From assembly GCA_028289445.1 (NCBI GenBank), contig JANQPO010000025.1, positions 1-35,830 of the forward strand: a DNA stretch of 35,830 nucleotides, given 5' to 3'. Below the pieces are notes generated by a model that was not told where the DNA came from, did no database searches, and saw nothing but the letters and a program-made list of their open reading frames with translations. Positions 1 through 11,100 of this stretch are shown here, piece by piece. Made by a program: the position numbers and the translations under genes. This DNA comes from Tepidamorphaceae bacterium (lineage in GTDB: Bacteria; Pseudomonadota; Alphaproteobacteria; Rhizobiales; JAKSCL01). How positions within the stretch are numbered: the first letter of the stretch is position 1; the number at the start of each line of letters is the position of its first letter.

Positions 1-568
1 GCTTGCCGCATTGCTTTGCGAGATCGCCGGAAAGGCCCAAAGCCATAGCGAGCGCCCGGCCGTGATGCGGCAAATAGCCGGTCGCCGGATCGACCGAGAA
101 TGTGACGATCTTCTCAGGCGTGTCATGCGCGACGGCCTCGATATCCATGCCGCCTTCGGTGGAGGCGACGAAGGCGACCTGCGAGGTTTCGCGGTCGACC
201 AAGAGCGACAGATAAAGCTCGGTTTTGATGTCCGAACCGTCCTCGATATAGAGCCGATTGACGACTTTGCCCGTCGGCCCGGTCTGCACCGTGACCAGCG
301 TCTTGCCGAGCATTTGCTGGGCGTTCTGGACGACCTCGTCGACAGACTTGGACAGCCGCACGCCACCTGCCTCGCCGGCGTCCGCTTCCTTGAACGTGCC
401 CTTACCACGGCCGCCGGCGTGGATTTGCGACTTCACCACCCACAGCGGTCCGCCCAATTCCTCAGCCGCCGCCTTGGCCTCGTCCGGCTTGAAGATCGCC
501 ACGCCCTTAGAGACGGGAACGCCGAACTCCTTCAACACGGCTTTCGCCTGATATTCGTGAATGTTCAT
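1..568 (-). CDS. sucC: Succinate-CoA ligase [ADP-forming] subunit beta, 5' part only
   Basis: The beta subunit of succinyl-CoA synthetase couples succinyl-CoA cleavage to ADP phosphorylation in the TCA cycle. Only the first 189 codons lie in the window; the gene runs off the left edge. The protein begins [17 protein letters not shown], the family's N-terminus, and carries the ATP-grasp nucleotide-binding stretch IHAGGRGKG at about residues 48-56. The ATG at 568 is preceded by an AGGGG-type ribosome binding site. It lies 105 bp downstream of mdh on the same strand, the usual alphaproteobacterial order mdh-sucC-sucD, so it is probably cotranscribed with mdh. The visible part shows no defect. 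Identity is very secure from motifs and context. Confidence 0.97.
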   Translation of the reverse strand, partial: MNIHEYQAKAVLKEFGVPVSKGVAIFKPDEAKAAAEELGGPLWVVKSQIHAGGRGKGTFKEADAGEAGGVRLSKSVDEVVQNAQQMLGKTLVTVQTGPTGKVVNRLYIEDGSDIKTELYLSLLVDRETSQVAFVASTEGGMDIEAVAHDTPEKIVTFSVDPATGYLPHHGRALAMALGLSGDLAKQCGK

Positions 569-673
569 TGTTCCCCTCGTCTTATTGGGTGAGACTTCGC
601 GGCGAACCGACGATCAGCACCGTCCGGCCTTCTAGCATTTCAACCCATCGTTGCACACCGTCGATAGCGTTCG

Positions 674-3012
<2,339 letters not shown>

Positions 3013-3222
3013 CGCCCCTCCTCAATCGCGTGAGATCGCGCCCAAGCGAGACATCACCCGGTCAGGGCCGCTTGGACAAGGAAAAAGCCGCCATTTCAGC
3101 CCACAATCCACTGAACTGTGCCGGCTTCGCATCGGCACGCAAACCGACTCAGCCGGCCGATCCCTTGCCCTTGCGCCGCGATTGCGCGACCATGATCCGT
3201 TAAATGCAAGGCGGGCGGGCCG

Positions 3223-3543
3223 ATGTTCGGCGAAAAAACCATCGCTTCAATCCTCGTGATCATGCTCGGCAATCCGCCGGGCGAAGAAGCGACGACGCCC
3301 GAACAACCGCAAGTCGAGCGCCGAGCGCCCGCACGACAAAGCCAGCCACTCGCCCAAACCTCGGCGAACAGATACATGCAGGACAACAGTCTTGGGGCAC
3401 TGCGTTTGAAGCGCAAGCGCCGCAAGGTCGTTGATCCCGCGGACCTTGAGGCGACTCGGGCGGCGCGGCGCGCCAGGCGCGAGGCGCGGTTGAAAGCGAG
3501 CATCGAGCGCACCGAGGCGGAGAACGCTCGCCGCGACAACTAG
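3223..3543 (+). CDS. Small Arg-rich hypothetical protein
   Basis: A 106-residue open frame not recognised as any family. The N-terminus has a short hydrophobic stretch (about residues 6-16, TIASILVIMLG) followed by a Pro/Gln-rich segment. The C-terminal half (about 58-104) is dominated by Arg, Lys, Ala and Glu and looks like a single charged helix, with the cluster LKRKRRK at 62-68. The ATG follows an AAGGCGGG-like purine run. It diverges from zapE across about 210 bp and points toward a hairpin at 3582-3613 that terminates the opposing gene. The reverse strand also holds an open frame here (3096-3539), but it lacks any recognisable feature. Coding status is moderate. Confidence 0.5.
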   Translation: MFGEKTIASILVIMLGNPPGEEATTPEQPQVERRAPARQSQPLAQTSANRYMQDNSLGALRLKRKRRKVVDPADLEATRAARRARREARLKASIERTEAENARRDN

Positions 3544-3575
3544 TCAAAGCGCAACCAGCCGATATGTGATCTTAG

Positions 3576-3613
3576 AAAAAATCCAGGCGAACCATCGCAT
3601 TGGCTCGCCTGGA
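3576..3613 (-). terminator. Rho-independent terminator for the small secreted-protein gene
   Basis: An inverted repeat with 12-bp arms (3582-3593 and 3602-3613, one mismatch, TCCAGGCGA core) and an 8-base loop. On the minus strand it is followed by six T residues (the A-run at 3576-3581). It lies about 80 bp past the stop codon of the minus-strand gene ending at 3696, so it most likely ends that transcript. It could also cap the plus-strand gene ending at 3543, though no T-run follows in that direction. Confidence 0.8.
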
Positions 3614-3695
3614 CGAGATGTGCCGTGCAGGAGAAGTGTTCGGATTCAGCGGCGTTGGTCAGACCGCCGCTCAGCCTGGACTGGCTGCTTGAAAG

Positions 3696-4016
3696 TTACG
3701 CCTGCGGACCCTTGGCGATGAATTCGACGCCCTCATAGTTCTGGCCGGCAGCGATGATGCAGGTCCGACCCTGAGGCGTGGTGACAACGATCGACCAGGT
3801 TGAGGTGTCTTCCGCGACATAGACCTCCATCACGCCACGGTCGGACACCATGCCGATCGCAATCGGGGCTTCCTTGTAGCGGTTCGCGAGGAGTTCGGTG
3901 ACCGAATCGCGGGTGCCGCACATCGCTGCTTCGGCGGACGCCGTGGCACCAAGTGTCATGGCAATGGCAGCGACGGCACCTATGGTGATTGCTCTAAAGC
4001 GATCAAAAGTGAACAT
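3696..4016 (-). CDS. Small secreted protein with two conserved-looking cysteines
   Basis: A 106-residue precursor with a clear Sec signal peptide: MFTFDRFR, a hydrophobic core around residues 9-25, and an Ala-rich cleavage site near ATASAEAA. The mature part is about 75 residues and carries one Cys just after the cleavage site (MCGTRD) and one in GRTCIIAAGQ, plausibly a periplasmic disulfide. I recall similar short alphaproteobacterial exported proteins with a TW..VVTTP.G..C pattern, but I know no function. The start at 4016 is preferred over upstream ATGs at 4031 and 4118 because GGAAGG lies at proper spacing and the signal peptide begins there. It is monocistronic with its own terminator. 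Confidence 0.8.
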   Translation of the reverse strand: MFTFDRFRAITIGAVAAIAMTLGATASAEAAMCGTRDSVTELLANRYKEAPIAIGMVSDRGVMEVYVAEDTSTWSIVVTTPQGRTCIIAAGQNYEGVEFIAKGPQA

Positions 4017-4270
4017 GGCGAAACCTTCCATTGTTGGCGCCGAGGGCAGCAGCAGGAGGTTTCTTGTCGACCGTTTTCCGTTTGCAGCGACAAAAGGCGC
4101 TGACGAATCCGAACACAACCTAACGGCGAAGTGTCCGGCATTACCGGTTAAGGGGCCGTAAACGGCCTGTGACCATGTTCGCCTCGAAAATTGATGTGGG
4201 GATTAGGTGAAACACTCGCAAAACACATCGCCGCGACACGGTTCGGGAGCGGCTTCACGCAAATGTGTAG

Positions 4271-4672
4271 TTAATCTTTTCCTAAAAACGCTTCGTCTAC
4301 AGGGACTTGCAATCCGTTCGCGAGGCGATTGGTTTCGTTCGCCATGCCGACGACGGACAGCACTTCCATCAACATTTGATCGCTCATCCCCTTGGCGCGG
4401 GCGGCGGTCGTGTGTGAACGGATGCAGTATTCGCAATTGTTGGTCGCCGAAACCGCGACGTAGATCATTTCCTTCGTCAACGGATCGAGCGCGCCCGGCG
4501 CCATCACTTCCTTGACGCTCTCCCAGGTCCGGCGAAGCAGCACCGGGTCGTGCGCGAGAGCCTTCCAGAAGTTGTTGATCCAGTCCGTGCCACGCGTCGC
4601 CATGATGTCGTCGTAAACGGCACGGACCTCAGGCGCCGCGTCGTCATATTCGACCAGCGGCACCACGCTCAT
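4271..4672 (-). CDS. Carboxymuconolactone decarboxylase (AhpD-like) family protein
   Basis: A 133-residue protein of the CMD/AhpD fold. The redox or active-site motif CEYCIRSH gives C80, C83 and H87, the arrangement of AhpD-type peroxidase-related proteins rather than true muconolactone decarboxylases, which usually lack the CxxC. By family it may act as a thiol-dependent peroxidase or alkylhydroperoxidase partner in the cytosol. Its ATG overlaps the stop of the upstream lipoprotein gene by 4 bp (ATGA), indicating translational coupling. The substrate cannot be read from the sequence. Confidence 0.88.
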   Translation of the reverse strand: MSVVPLVEYDDAAPEVRAVYDDIMATRGTDWINNFWKALAHDPVLLRRTWESVKEVMAPGALDPLTKEMIYVAVSATNNCEYCIRSHTTAARAKGMSDQMLMEVLSVVGMANETNRLANGLQVPVDEAFLGKD

Positions 4673-5226
4673 CGGCTGAACGAAACCGCTCCGCCGCTTG
4701 CAAACGATCCGTCGAACTTCGCCTCGCCGGTCCGCGTCAGGCGTGCAATCTCACCGCCCTCGGCATTCTTGAGCGCAATCTTGCCGTCAACGACATTCCA
4801 GGCATTGACCGACTGGAGGTTGGTCGACGGACAGCCACGCGTCACTGCGCGGTAGCCACCGGTCCAGGCCGTCGTCGACATGAACAGCGAACATGACCCC
4901 GATCCGTCAGACACGGTCCAGCCGCCGGACATCTTGTCGACTTCCGCTGGCGCAAATGCGGCGACCTCAGTCGTCGTTTGCGGCGTCGCTGGCGCCGCAG
5001 CATCGGTCACAGTCTGCTCGGCGGTCTGGGTTTCAGTCGTCGCCGTCGTTTCTGCAGCCGGGTCCGTCAGCGTCGTTTCTGGCGGTGGGAGGGTCTCCGC
5101 ACGCACCGGCGTCGTCGGAGCCGGTCTAAGCGGGTTGAATTCCGACAAACCCACGCCGCAACCCGCAAGCGGAACAGCAACGGTCAAGCAAAGCAAAAAG
5201 GGCGCGATAGGGGTGTTCAAGCGCAT
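4669..5226 (-). CDS. Lipoprotein with AprI/Inh-type metalloprotease-inhibitor domain
   Basis: A 185-residue lipoprotein: type II signal peptide with lipobox PLAGC (C23 the lipidated residue), then a long low-complexity Thr/Pro/Ala/Glu linker (about 35-95). The C-terminal domain (about 98-185) contains SGGWTVSD, C112 and C132 in the positions of the Inh family disulfide, and the AWNVVDGKIAL segment typical of the AprI/Inh eight-stranded barrel. Known Inh proteins block serralysin-type secreted zinc proteases in the periplasm. No serralysin gene is in the window, so inhibitor activity is inference; in many alphaproteobacteria this domain sits on outer-membrane lipoproteins of unknown role. It is coupled by ATGA overlap to the AhpD-like gene. 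Confidence 0.82.
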   Translation of the reverse strand: MRLNTPIAPFLLCLTVAVPLAGCGVGLSEFNPLRPAPTTPVRAETLPPPETTLTDPAAETTATTETQTAEQTVTDAAAPATPQTTTEVAAFAPAEVDKMSGGWTVSDGSGSCSLFMSTTAWTGGYRAVTRGCPSTNLQSVNAWNVVDGKIALKNAEGGEIARLTRTGEAKFDGSFASGGAVSFSR

Positions 5227-5338
5227 CTGATTCAGGCCTCATTTTTATTCGCGCCAGACTAGTGACTGACGCAGGCGAACTCAAGGCGACGCACCCGCTC
5301 GCCCAGAGTTTTTCACTAATGTTGAATTTCGGCAGAAA

Positions 5339-5671
5339 TCAGCCGGGTGTGGAAAGCCGTTGAGCGTTGGCGCGGATGCGCCTGCGGGCGGGCGACAGGA
5401 CCGTTCGGGTCGCCGCGTCGAAACCGGACATCGCGGCCAAAGGCAAAGGGGCACCATTGCCACCGGCCCGAAACGCGGCGAACGCTGCCGCAAACAGCGC
5501 GCTCGGCACCATGGCGAAGCCTTCAGCCGCCGCGGCAACCTTTTCAGTGACCATGCGATCCATCTCTCGGCGTGTCTGGGGGGTCGGCGCCATGATGCCG
5601 AACCACATGATCGGCATGCGTCGCGCAACGACCATATGCGCCGCCATCACGGTTTCAGGATCGAAAGGCAT
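5339..5671 (-). CDS. Small helical protein, possibly phasin-like
   Basis: A 110-residue, Met/Ala-rich, largely helical protein with no signal peptide. Residues about 10-72 look amphipathic, with a run PSALFAAAFAAFRAGG, and the C-terminus ends in ARRRIRANAQRLS. I recall short alphaproteobacterial proteins with a similar Met-rich helix and an RANA.RL tail, sometimes loosely annotated as phasin-like or antifreeze-like; that memory is the only basis for the label. The ATG at 5671 has a GAGGGGGA ribosome binding site eight bases upstream, and a strong hairpin lies immediately before that site. It is on the minus strand after mmsA. Confidence 0.6.
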   Translation of the reverse strand: MPFDPETVMAAHMVVARRMPIMWFGIMAPTPQTRREMDRMVTEKVAAAAEGFAMVPSALFAAAFAAFRAGGNGAPLPLAAMSGFDAATRTVLSPARRRIRANAQRLSTPG

Positions 5672-5694
5672 CGGCGTTCCCCCTCACGCTTGAG

Positions 5695-5722
5695 GGCGCC
5701 GGCGCCCAAGGGCCGGCGCCCC
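5695..5722. repeat. GC-rich perfect hairpin in the leader of the 110-residue protein gene
   Basis: Arms GGGCGCCGGC (5695-5704) and GCCGGCGCCC (5713-5722) pair perfectly around an 8-base loop. On the minus strand no T-run follows, so it is not a classical terminator for mmsA, although it lies 97 bp past the mmsA stop. Its edge is only a few bases from the Shine-Dalgarno of the gene at 5671, so it could shape mRNA processing or translation of that gene. Confidence 0.7.
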
Positions 5723-5819
5723 TGTTTCAAGAGGAAGTGTGACGCCGCGCCGGCTAATGAAGGGTTAACGCTTCGTGAAAGGTCGTCCCGGTCAAGGACA
5801 GACAATCGAGATAGTCGAC

Positions 5820-7319
5820 TCAGCGCATGGTGGGAATGACGAATTCCGCACCATCCTTGATACCAGACGGCCAGCGCGAGGTGACCGTCTTGGTCTTGGT
5901 GTAGAACCGGATCGAATCGGGACCGTGCTGGTTGAGATCGCCGAAGCCGGACGCCTTCCAGCCGCCAAACGTATGGTAGGCGAGCGGCACCGGGATCGGC
6001 ACGTTGACGCCAACCATGCCGACTTGAACCTTCGAGGCGAAGTCGCGGGCTGCATCGCCATCGCGGGTGTAGATGGCGACGCCATTGCCGTACTCGTGCT
6101 CGCTTGGCATCTTCAGCGCCTGCTCATAGCTGTCGGCGCGAGCGACCGAGAGGACCGGCCCGAAAATCTCTTCTTTATAGATGCGCATGTCGGCGGTGAC
6201 GTTGTCGAACAGGCAACCGCCCATAAAGAAGCCGTCCTCATAGCCCTGGAGCGAAAACTCGCGACCATCAACCACCAGGTCGGCGCCTTCATCGACGCCC
6301 AGATCGACATAGGAGCGCACTTTGTCCAGATGCGCCTTGGTGACGAGCGGACCGTAATCGGCCTCGCTGTCCATCGACGGCCCGACCTTCAGGCTTTCGA
6401 CGCGGGGAATGAGCTTTTCGACCAGTTTATCGCCCGTCTCCTTACCGACGGGCACCGCCACCGAAATCGCCATGCAGCGCTCGCCAGCCGAGCCGTAACC
6501 GGCACCAATCAGCGCATCGACGGCCTGGTCCATGTCGGCATCGGGCATGACGATCATGTGGTTCTTGGCGCCACCGAAGCACTGCACGCGCTTGTTGTGC
6601 GCGGTTCCGGTCGAATAGATGTAATGCGCAATCGGCGAGGACCCGACGAAGCCAACGGCCATGATGCGCGGATCGGTGAGGATCGCGTCAACCGCTTCCT
6701 TATCGCCGTTGACCACGTTCAACACGCCCTCGGGCGCGCCGGCTTCAAGCATCAATTCAGCCAGGCGCATCGGCACCGACGGATCGCGCTCCGATGGCTT
6801 CAAGATGAAGGTGTTGCCGCAGGCGATCGCCGGGGCGAATTTCCACATTGGGATCATCGCCGGGAAATTAAACGGCGTGATGCCGGCCACGACGCCAAGC
6901 GGCTGGCGCATGGAGTACATGTCGATGCCAGGTCCGGCGCCCTCGGTGAATTCGCCCTTTAGGAGATGCGGGATGCCGCACGCGAACTCAACGACTTCCA
7001 GACCCCGTTGGATATCGCCATGGGAGTCGGGAACCGTCTTGCCATGTTCGGACGAAAGCAGCGCCGCCAGCGCGTCCTTTTCCTTGGTCACCAGATCGAG
7101 GAATTTGAACATGACTCGGGCACGCTTTTGCGGGTTCTGCGCCGCCCAGCCGGGATGAGCCGCCGCAGCATTGGCAATCGCCGCCTCGACCTCGCTCTTT
7201 GCCGCAAGCGCGACCTTGGCCTGAACCTCGCCGGTCGTCGGATTGAAAACGTCGCCGAAGCGCCCACTGGTTCCGGTGACGATTTCACCGCCGATGAAAT
7301 GCCCGATCTCGCGTGTCAT
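5820..7319 (-). CDS. mmsA: Methylmalonate-semialdehyde dehydrogenase (CoA-acylating)
   Basis: An NAD-dependent ALDH-superfamily enzyme that converts methylmalonate semialdehyde to propionyl-CoA and malonate semialdehyde to acetyl-CoA, in valine, inositol or beta-alanine breakdown. The 499-residue protein has family length. N151 lies in ITPFNFP and the nucleophile C282 in GSAGERCMA. The segment FGGAKNH (248-254) replaces the ELGGK of ordinary aldehyde dehydrogenases, so the general-base Glu is absent, which is the hallmark of the CoA-acylating MMSDH class. The start at 7319 is preferred to a longer frame because of GGACAGGA upstream and the canonical N-terminus. An AhpD-like gene lies 77 bp upstream on the same strand. 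Confidence 0.95.
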   Translation of the reverse strand: MTREIGHFIGGEIVTGTSGRFGDVFNPTTGEVQAKVALAAKSEVEAAIANAAAAHPGWAAQNPQKRARVMFKFLDLVTKEKDALAALLSSEHGKTVPDSHGDIQRGLEVVEFACGIPHLLKGEFTEGAGPGIDMYSMRQPLGVVAGITPFNFPAMIPMWKFAPAIACGNTFILKPSERDPSVPMRLAELMLEAGAPEGVLNVVNGDKEAVDAILTDPRIMAVGFVGSSPIAHYIYSTGTAHNKRVQCFGGAKNHMIVMPDADMDQAVDALIGAGYGSAGERCMAISVAVPVGKETGDKLVEKLIPRVESLKVGPSMDSEADYGPLVTKAHLDKVRSYVDLGVDEGADLVVDGREFSLQGYEDGFFMGGCLFDNVTADMRIYKEEIFGPVLSVARADSYEQALKMPSEHEYGNGVAIYTRDGDAARDFASKVQVGMVGVNVPIPVPLAYHTFGGWKASGFGDLNQHGPDSIRFYTKTKTVTSRWPSGIKDGAEFVIPTMR

Positions 7320-7396
7320 TGATCCTGTCCTGTTCTCAAGCGCACCGCTCTGATTTCGGCCCGGCATAATGCGCAGTTCGTCCGCTGGCAAGACGC

Positions 7397-7987
7397 CTAT
7401 CGGCTCATCGCGTGATAGTCTTCGTTCGGCCGCATATCGACCGCCGTCGCAACCCGGTTCGACATGTTGAAGAAACCCGCGACGGACGCGATGTCCCAAA
7501 TCGCACGGTCCGAAAAGCCGGCATCGCGGAGCGCCTGCCGATGGTCTTCGGTGACCGTGTGGGGTTCCACCGTCAAGACCCAGGCGAAATCCAGCATTGC
7601 GGTCTGGCGCGGCGTCAGATCGGCGGCGCGATAGTTCATCGCCATGAGTTCACCCAGTTTCGGATCGCCGGAATAGTGTCGCACCGCCTGACCGTGCGCG
7701 GTCAGGCAGTAGAAACAACGGTTGGCGCTGGAAACGACGACGGCGATCATCTCGCGCTCAAGCTTGGACAAATCGGAGTCGCCAAGCATGAGGTCGTTAT
7801 ACATCTCCATGAAAGCACGCAGCTTCGCCTGATCGAAGGCATAGGCCTTGAGCACGTTGGGAACCAGGCCGAGCTTTTCCTCGCATTTGGCGAAATAGGC
7901 CTCGATATCGTCGTCGAGCGGCGCTTCTGGATCGAGCGCTAGCGCGGTGACGCGCCCGCCCGCATCAGTGTCGCTGCTTCGTGTCAT
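7397..7987 (-). CDS. Peroxidase-related AhpD/CMD family protein
   Basis: A 196-residue protein of the peroxidase-related AhpD subgroup. Its motif CFYCLTAHG supplies C91, C94 and H98, and the C-terminal half has the typical second helical repeat (LTPRQTAMLDFAWVLT, then SVAGFFNMSNRVATA). It probably acts as a cytosolic thiol peroxidase or a related decarboxylase-fold enzyme; the substrate is unknown. The start at 7987 is set by the strong GGAGGA site nine bases upstream, rather than an in-frame ATG ten codons earlier. The promoter region is shared with the divergent glutamate dehydrogenase gene, and mmsA follows downstream. Confidence 0.87.
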   Translation of the reverse strand: MTRSSDTDAGGRVTALALDPEAPLDDDIEAYFAKCEEKLGLVPNVLKAYAFDQAKLRAFMEMYNDLMLGDSDLSKLEREMIAVVVSSANRCFYCLTAHGQAVRHYSGDPKLGELMAMNYRAADLTPRQTAMLDFAWVLTVEPHTVTEDHRQALRDAGFSDRAIWDIASVAGFFNMSNRVATAVDMRPNEDYHAMSR

Positions 7988-8133
7988 CGTCTGTTCCTCC
8001 GAATAGGAGTTTATCAACGCTTGTCTCGCGTTCCGCGTGTTGCCGTCTCGACTTTCACCGCGGACTCATCGAATATCCGTCATCAAGCAAGAATAGAGTG
8101 ATTTCGGTCAAGGGCCGGACTTCGGAGGACGCA

Positions 8134-11100
8134 ATGGTCGGGGCGATTTTGGACGACGCGGCAGACAAGGTTCGCGCGATCAAGAAGAACCTGAAGTCGG
8201 GCGGCGCTTCGGATGATCTGCTGGACTTCGCCAACAAACTCTTCGCGCGCGGCGCACGCGAAGACCTGGATCGCCTTCAGCCGGCCGAATTGGCCGTGTG
8301 CGCTAAGAACGCGTTCGAATTCCTGAAGAACCGACCGGCCCAAACGCCGAAAATCCGGGTCAGTAATCTGGATTTCAGCAGCCTGGTCGAAACGCCGGTG
8401 ACCGTCGTCGACATCGTCAACGACAACATGCCATTCCTGCTCGATTCCGTTATCGACCTTTTGCAGGAAACAGGGCACGCGGTGCGACTCGTCGTTCACC
8501 CGATCGTCACCGTGAAGCGTGACGCCAAGGGCAATCTGAAGAGCTATGGCGACGGCCATGGCCGCGAGAGCGTCATTCACGTCCACATCGATCGCATGGA
8601 GGCGCAAGAAGACCGCGCCGAACTCCAAGCCGAGATCGAAACCGTTTTGGCGCAGGTCCGCGTCGCCGTCGACGATTGGCGACCGATGCGCGAACGGCTC
8701 GCTCGCGCGATTTCCGACTTTAAGGCGAGCCCGCCGCCGATACCGGTCGACGAGATCGCCGAAGCCATCCAGTTCCTGGAGTGGATTCTCGACAACAATT
8801 TCACGCTGCTTGGCATGCGCGAATACGACTACGACGACAGTGGCGATGTCACTCAGATGACCCGCATCGACGCCACCGCACTCGGCATCCTGCGTGACCC
8901 TGACGTCAAAGTGCTGCGTCGCGGCAGGGAGATGGTGACGATCACCCCGGAGATCCGCGAGTTCCTGCGTCAGTCGAGCCCGCTCATCGTCACCAAGGCC
9001 AATGTGCGGTCGCGCGTCCACCGGCGTGCATACATGGACTATATCGGTATCAAGATCTTTGACTCCGGCGGCCAGTTCTCCGCCGAATTGCGGGTCATCG
9101 GCCTGTTCACGTCGACCGCCTACACCAAGAGCGTCCAGACCATCCCCTATATCCGGCGCAAGATCGACAATGTCGTGCGCGAGACCGGCATCGATCCGGG
9201 AAGCCATTCCGGCAAGGCGCTTCTGAACGTCCTGGAGAACTATCCGCGCGACGAACTGTTCCAGATCGACTGGCACATCCTCGCCGAGTTCTCCATGGCG
9301 ATCGCCCAACTTGAGGAACGACCGCGCATCCGCGTCCTGGCGCGTCCGGACAGGTTCGACCGGTTCGTTTCCGTGCTCGCCTTCGTGCCGCGCGATCGGT
9401 TCAACACCGACGTCCGTGTGGCGATCGGATCATATCTCGCGGAGGTCTTCGAGGGCCGCCTATCCGCCTACTATCCATCCTATCCCGAGGGGCCACTTGC
9501 GCGCGTCCATTACATCATAGGCCGCGATGCGGGCGCGACACCCGTTGTTTCTCAGGCACAGCTTGAAGCCGACATCGCCCGGCTGGTGCGCACCTGGGAG
9601 GACGGCTTGCGCGATGCGCTGACAGCCGCTGGCGATCCCTCTCAGGCCCGTGTGGTGTTCAGCGCTTACAATCACGCCTTCAATGCCGCCTACAAGGAGG
9701 CCTTCCCGCCGGAGACCGCGGTCGACGACATCGCCATCATCGAACGGCTCACTTCGGAGCGACGGCTGGCGATCCGGTTCGGGCGCGGCGAGGATGCCGA
9801 CACCGACCGGGTGAACCTGAAAATCTATCACCACGGCCAGCCCATCCCGCTTTCCGATCGGATGCCGATCATCGAGAACATGGGCTTTCACGCCATCAAC
9901 GAGCGGACCTATCGCATCAGGCGCCAGACCGCAGAGCACAGGGAGCGGGTGTGGCTGCACGACATCGCGCTCACCAAGGCGGCCGGTGGCGATATCGATC
10001 TCGACGCTCTGGGCGCCCGGCTTGAGGCGACCTTCATGGCAGTCTGGACCCGTCAGGCCGAGGACGACGGCTATGCCGCGCTGACATTGAATGCCGGCAT
10101 TCCCTGGCGCGATGTCGCGATCCTGCGGGCGCTGTCCCGCTATTTACGTCAAGCCCGCCTGCCCTATTCGCAGGACTACATGTGGGAGACGATGAACCGG
10201 CATCCCCACATCGCCAGCAAGCTCGTCGACTATTTCCACACCCGCTTCAACCCGGACCCGAGCCTGCAAAAGGAGATGCGCGAGGCGCGCGAGCGAGCGT
10301 TGCTCGGCGATATCGAATCCGGGCTTCAGGCGGTCACCAGCCTCGACGAGGACCAGATCATCCGCCGGTTCCTCAACCTGATTCAGGCAATGCTGCGGAC
10401 CAATCTGTTCCAGCTCAATTCGGACGGCCTGCCGAAGGGTACGTTCGCCTTCAAGTTCGATCCGAGCCAGGTCGAGGGCCTGCCGGAGCCACGGCCGCAC
10501 CGTGAGATTTTCGTCTACTCGCCTCGGGTCGAGGGCGTTCATCTTCGTGGCGGCTCGATTGCCCGCGGCGGCTTGCGCTGGTCCGACCGGCCGCAGGACT
10601 TCCGCACCGAAATCCTCGGCCTTGCCAAAGCACAGCAGGTCAAGAACGCGGTTATTGTGCCTGTTGGCGCCAAGGGCGGGTTCGTGCCGAAGCAGTTGCC
10701 GGCCGGCGGCTCGCGCGACGATGTCTTCAACGAAGGCCGAGAGTCCTACAAGATCTTCATCTCAAGTCTGCTGGACGTGACCGACAATCTCGACGGCGAT
10801 ACGATCGTGCCGCCCGATCATGTCACCCGGCTGGATGGCGACGATCCTTATCTGGTCGTCGCGGCCGATAAGGGCACGGCGACGTTCTCCGACACGGCGA
10901 ACGCGATTTCGCAGGACCACGGTTTTTGGCTCGACGACGCCTTCGCCTCGGGCGGATCGGCCGGCTACGACCACAAGAAGATGGGGATCACCGCGCGCGG
11001 CGGCTGGGAAGCGGTCAAGCGACACTTCCGCGAAATGGACATCGACATCCAGTCCGAACCGTTCACCGTGATCGGTTGCGGCGACATGTCTGGCGATGTC

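Noticed and set aside
3096..3539. A 147-codon minus-strand frame opposite the Arg-rich small protein
   Set aside because: Ser/Arg/Cys-rich composition typical of a shadow; its end lacks any terminator and its start lies without a ribosome binding site.
5775..6962. A 395-codon plus-strand open frame
   Set aside because: Antisense to mmsA; no motif.
8083..9309. A 408-codon minus-strand open frame
   Set aside because: Antisense to the N-terminal half of the glutamate dehydrogenase.
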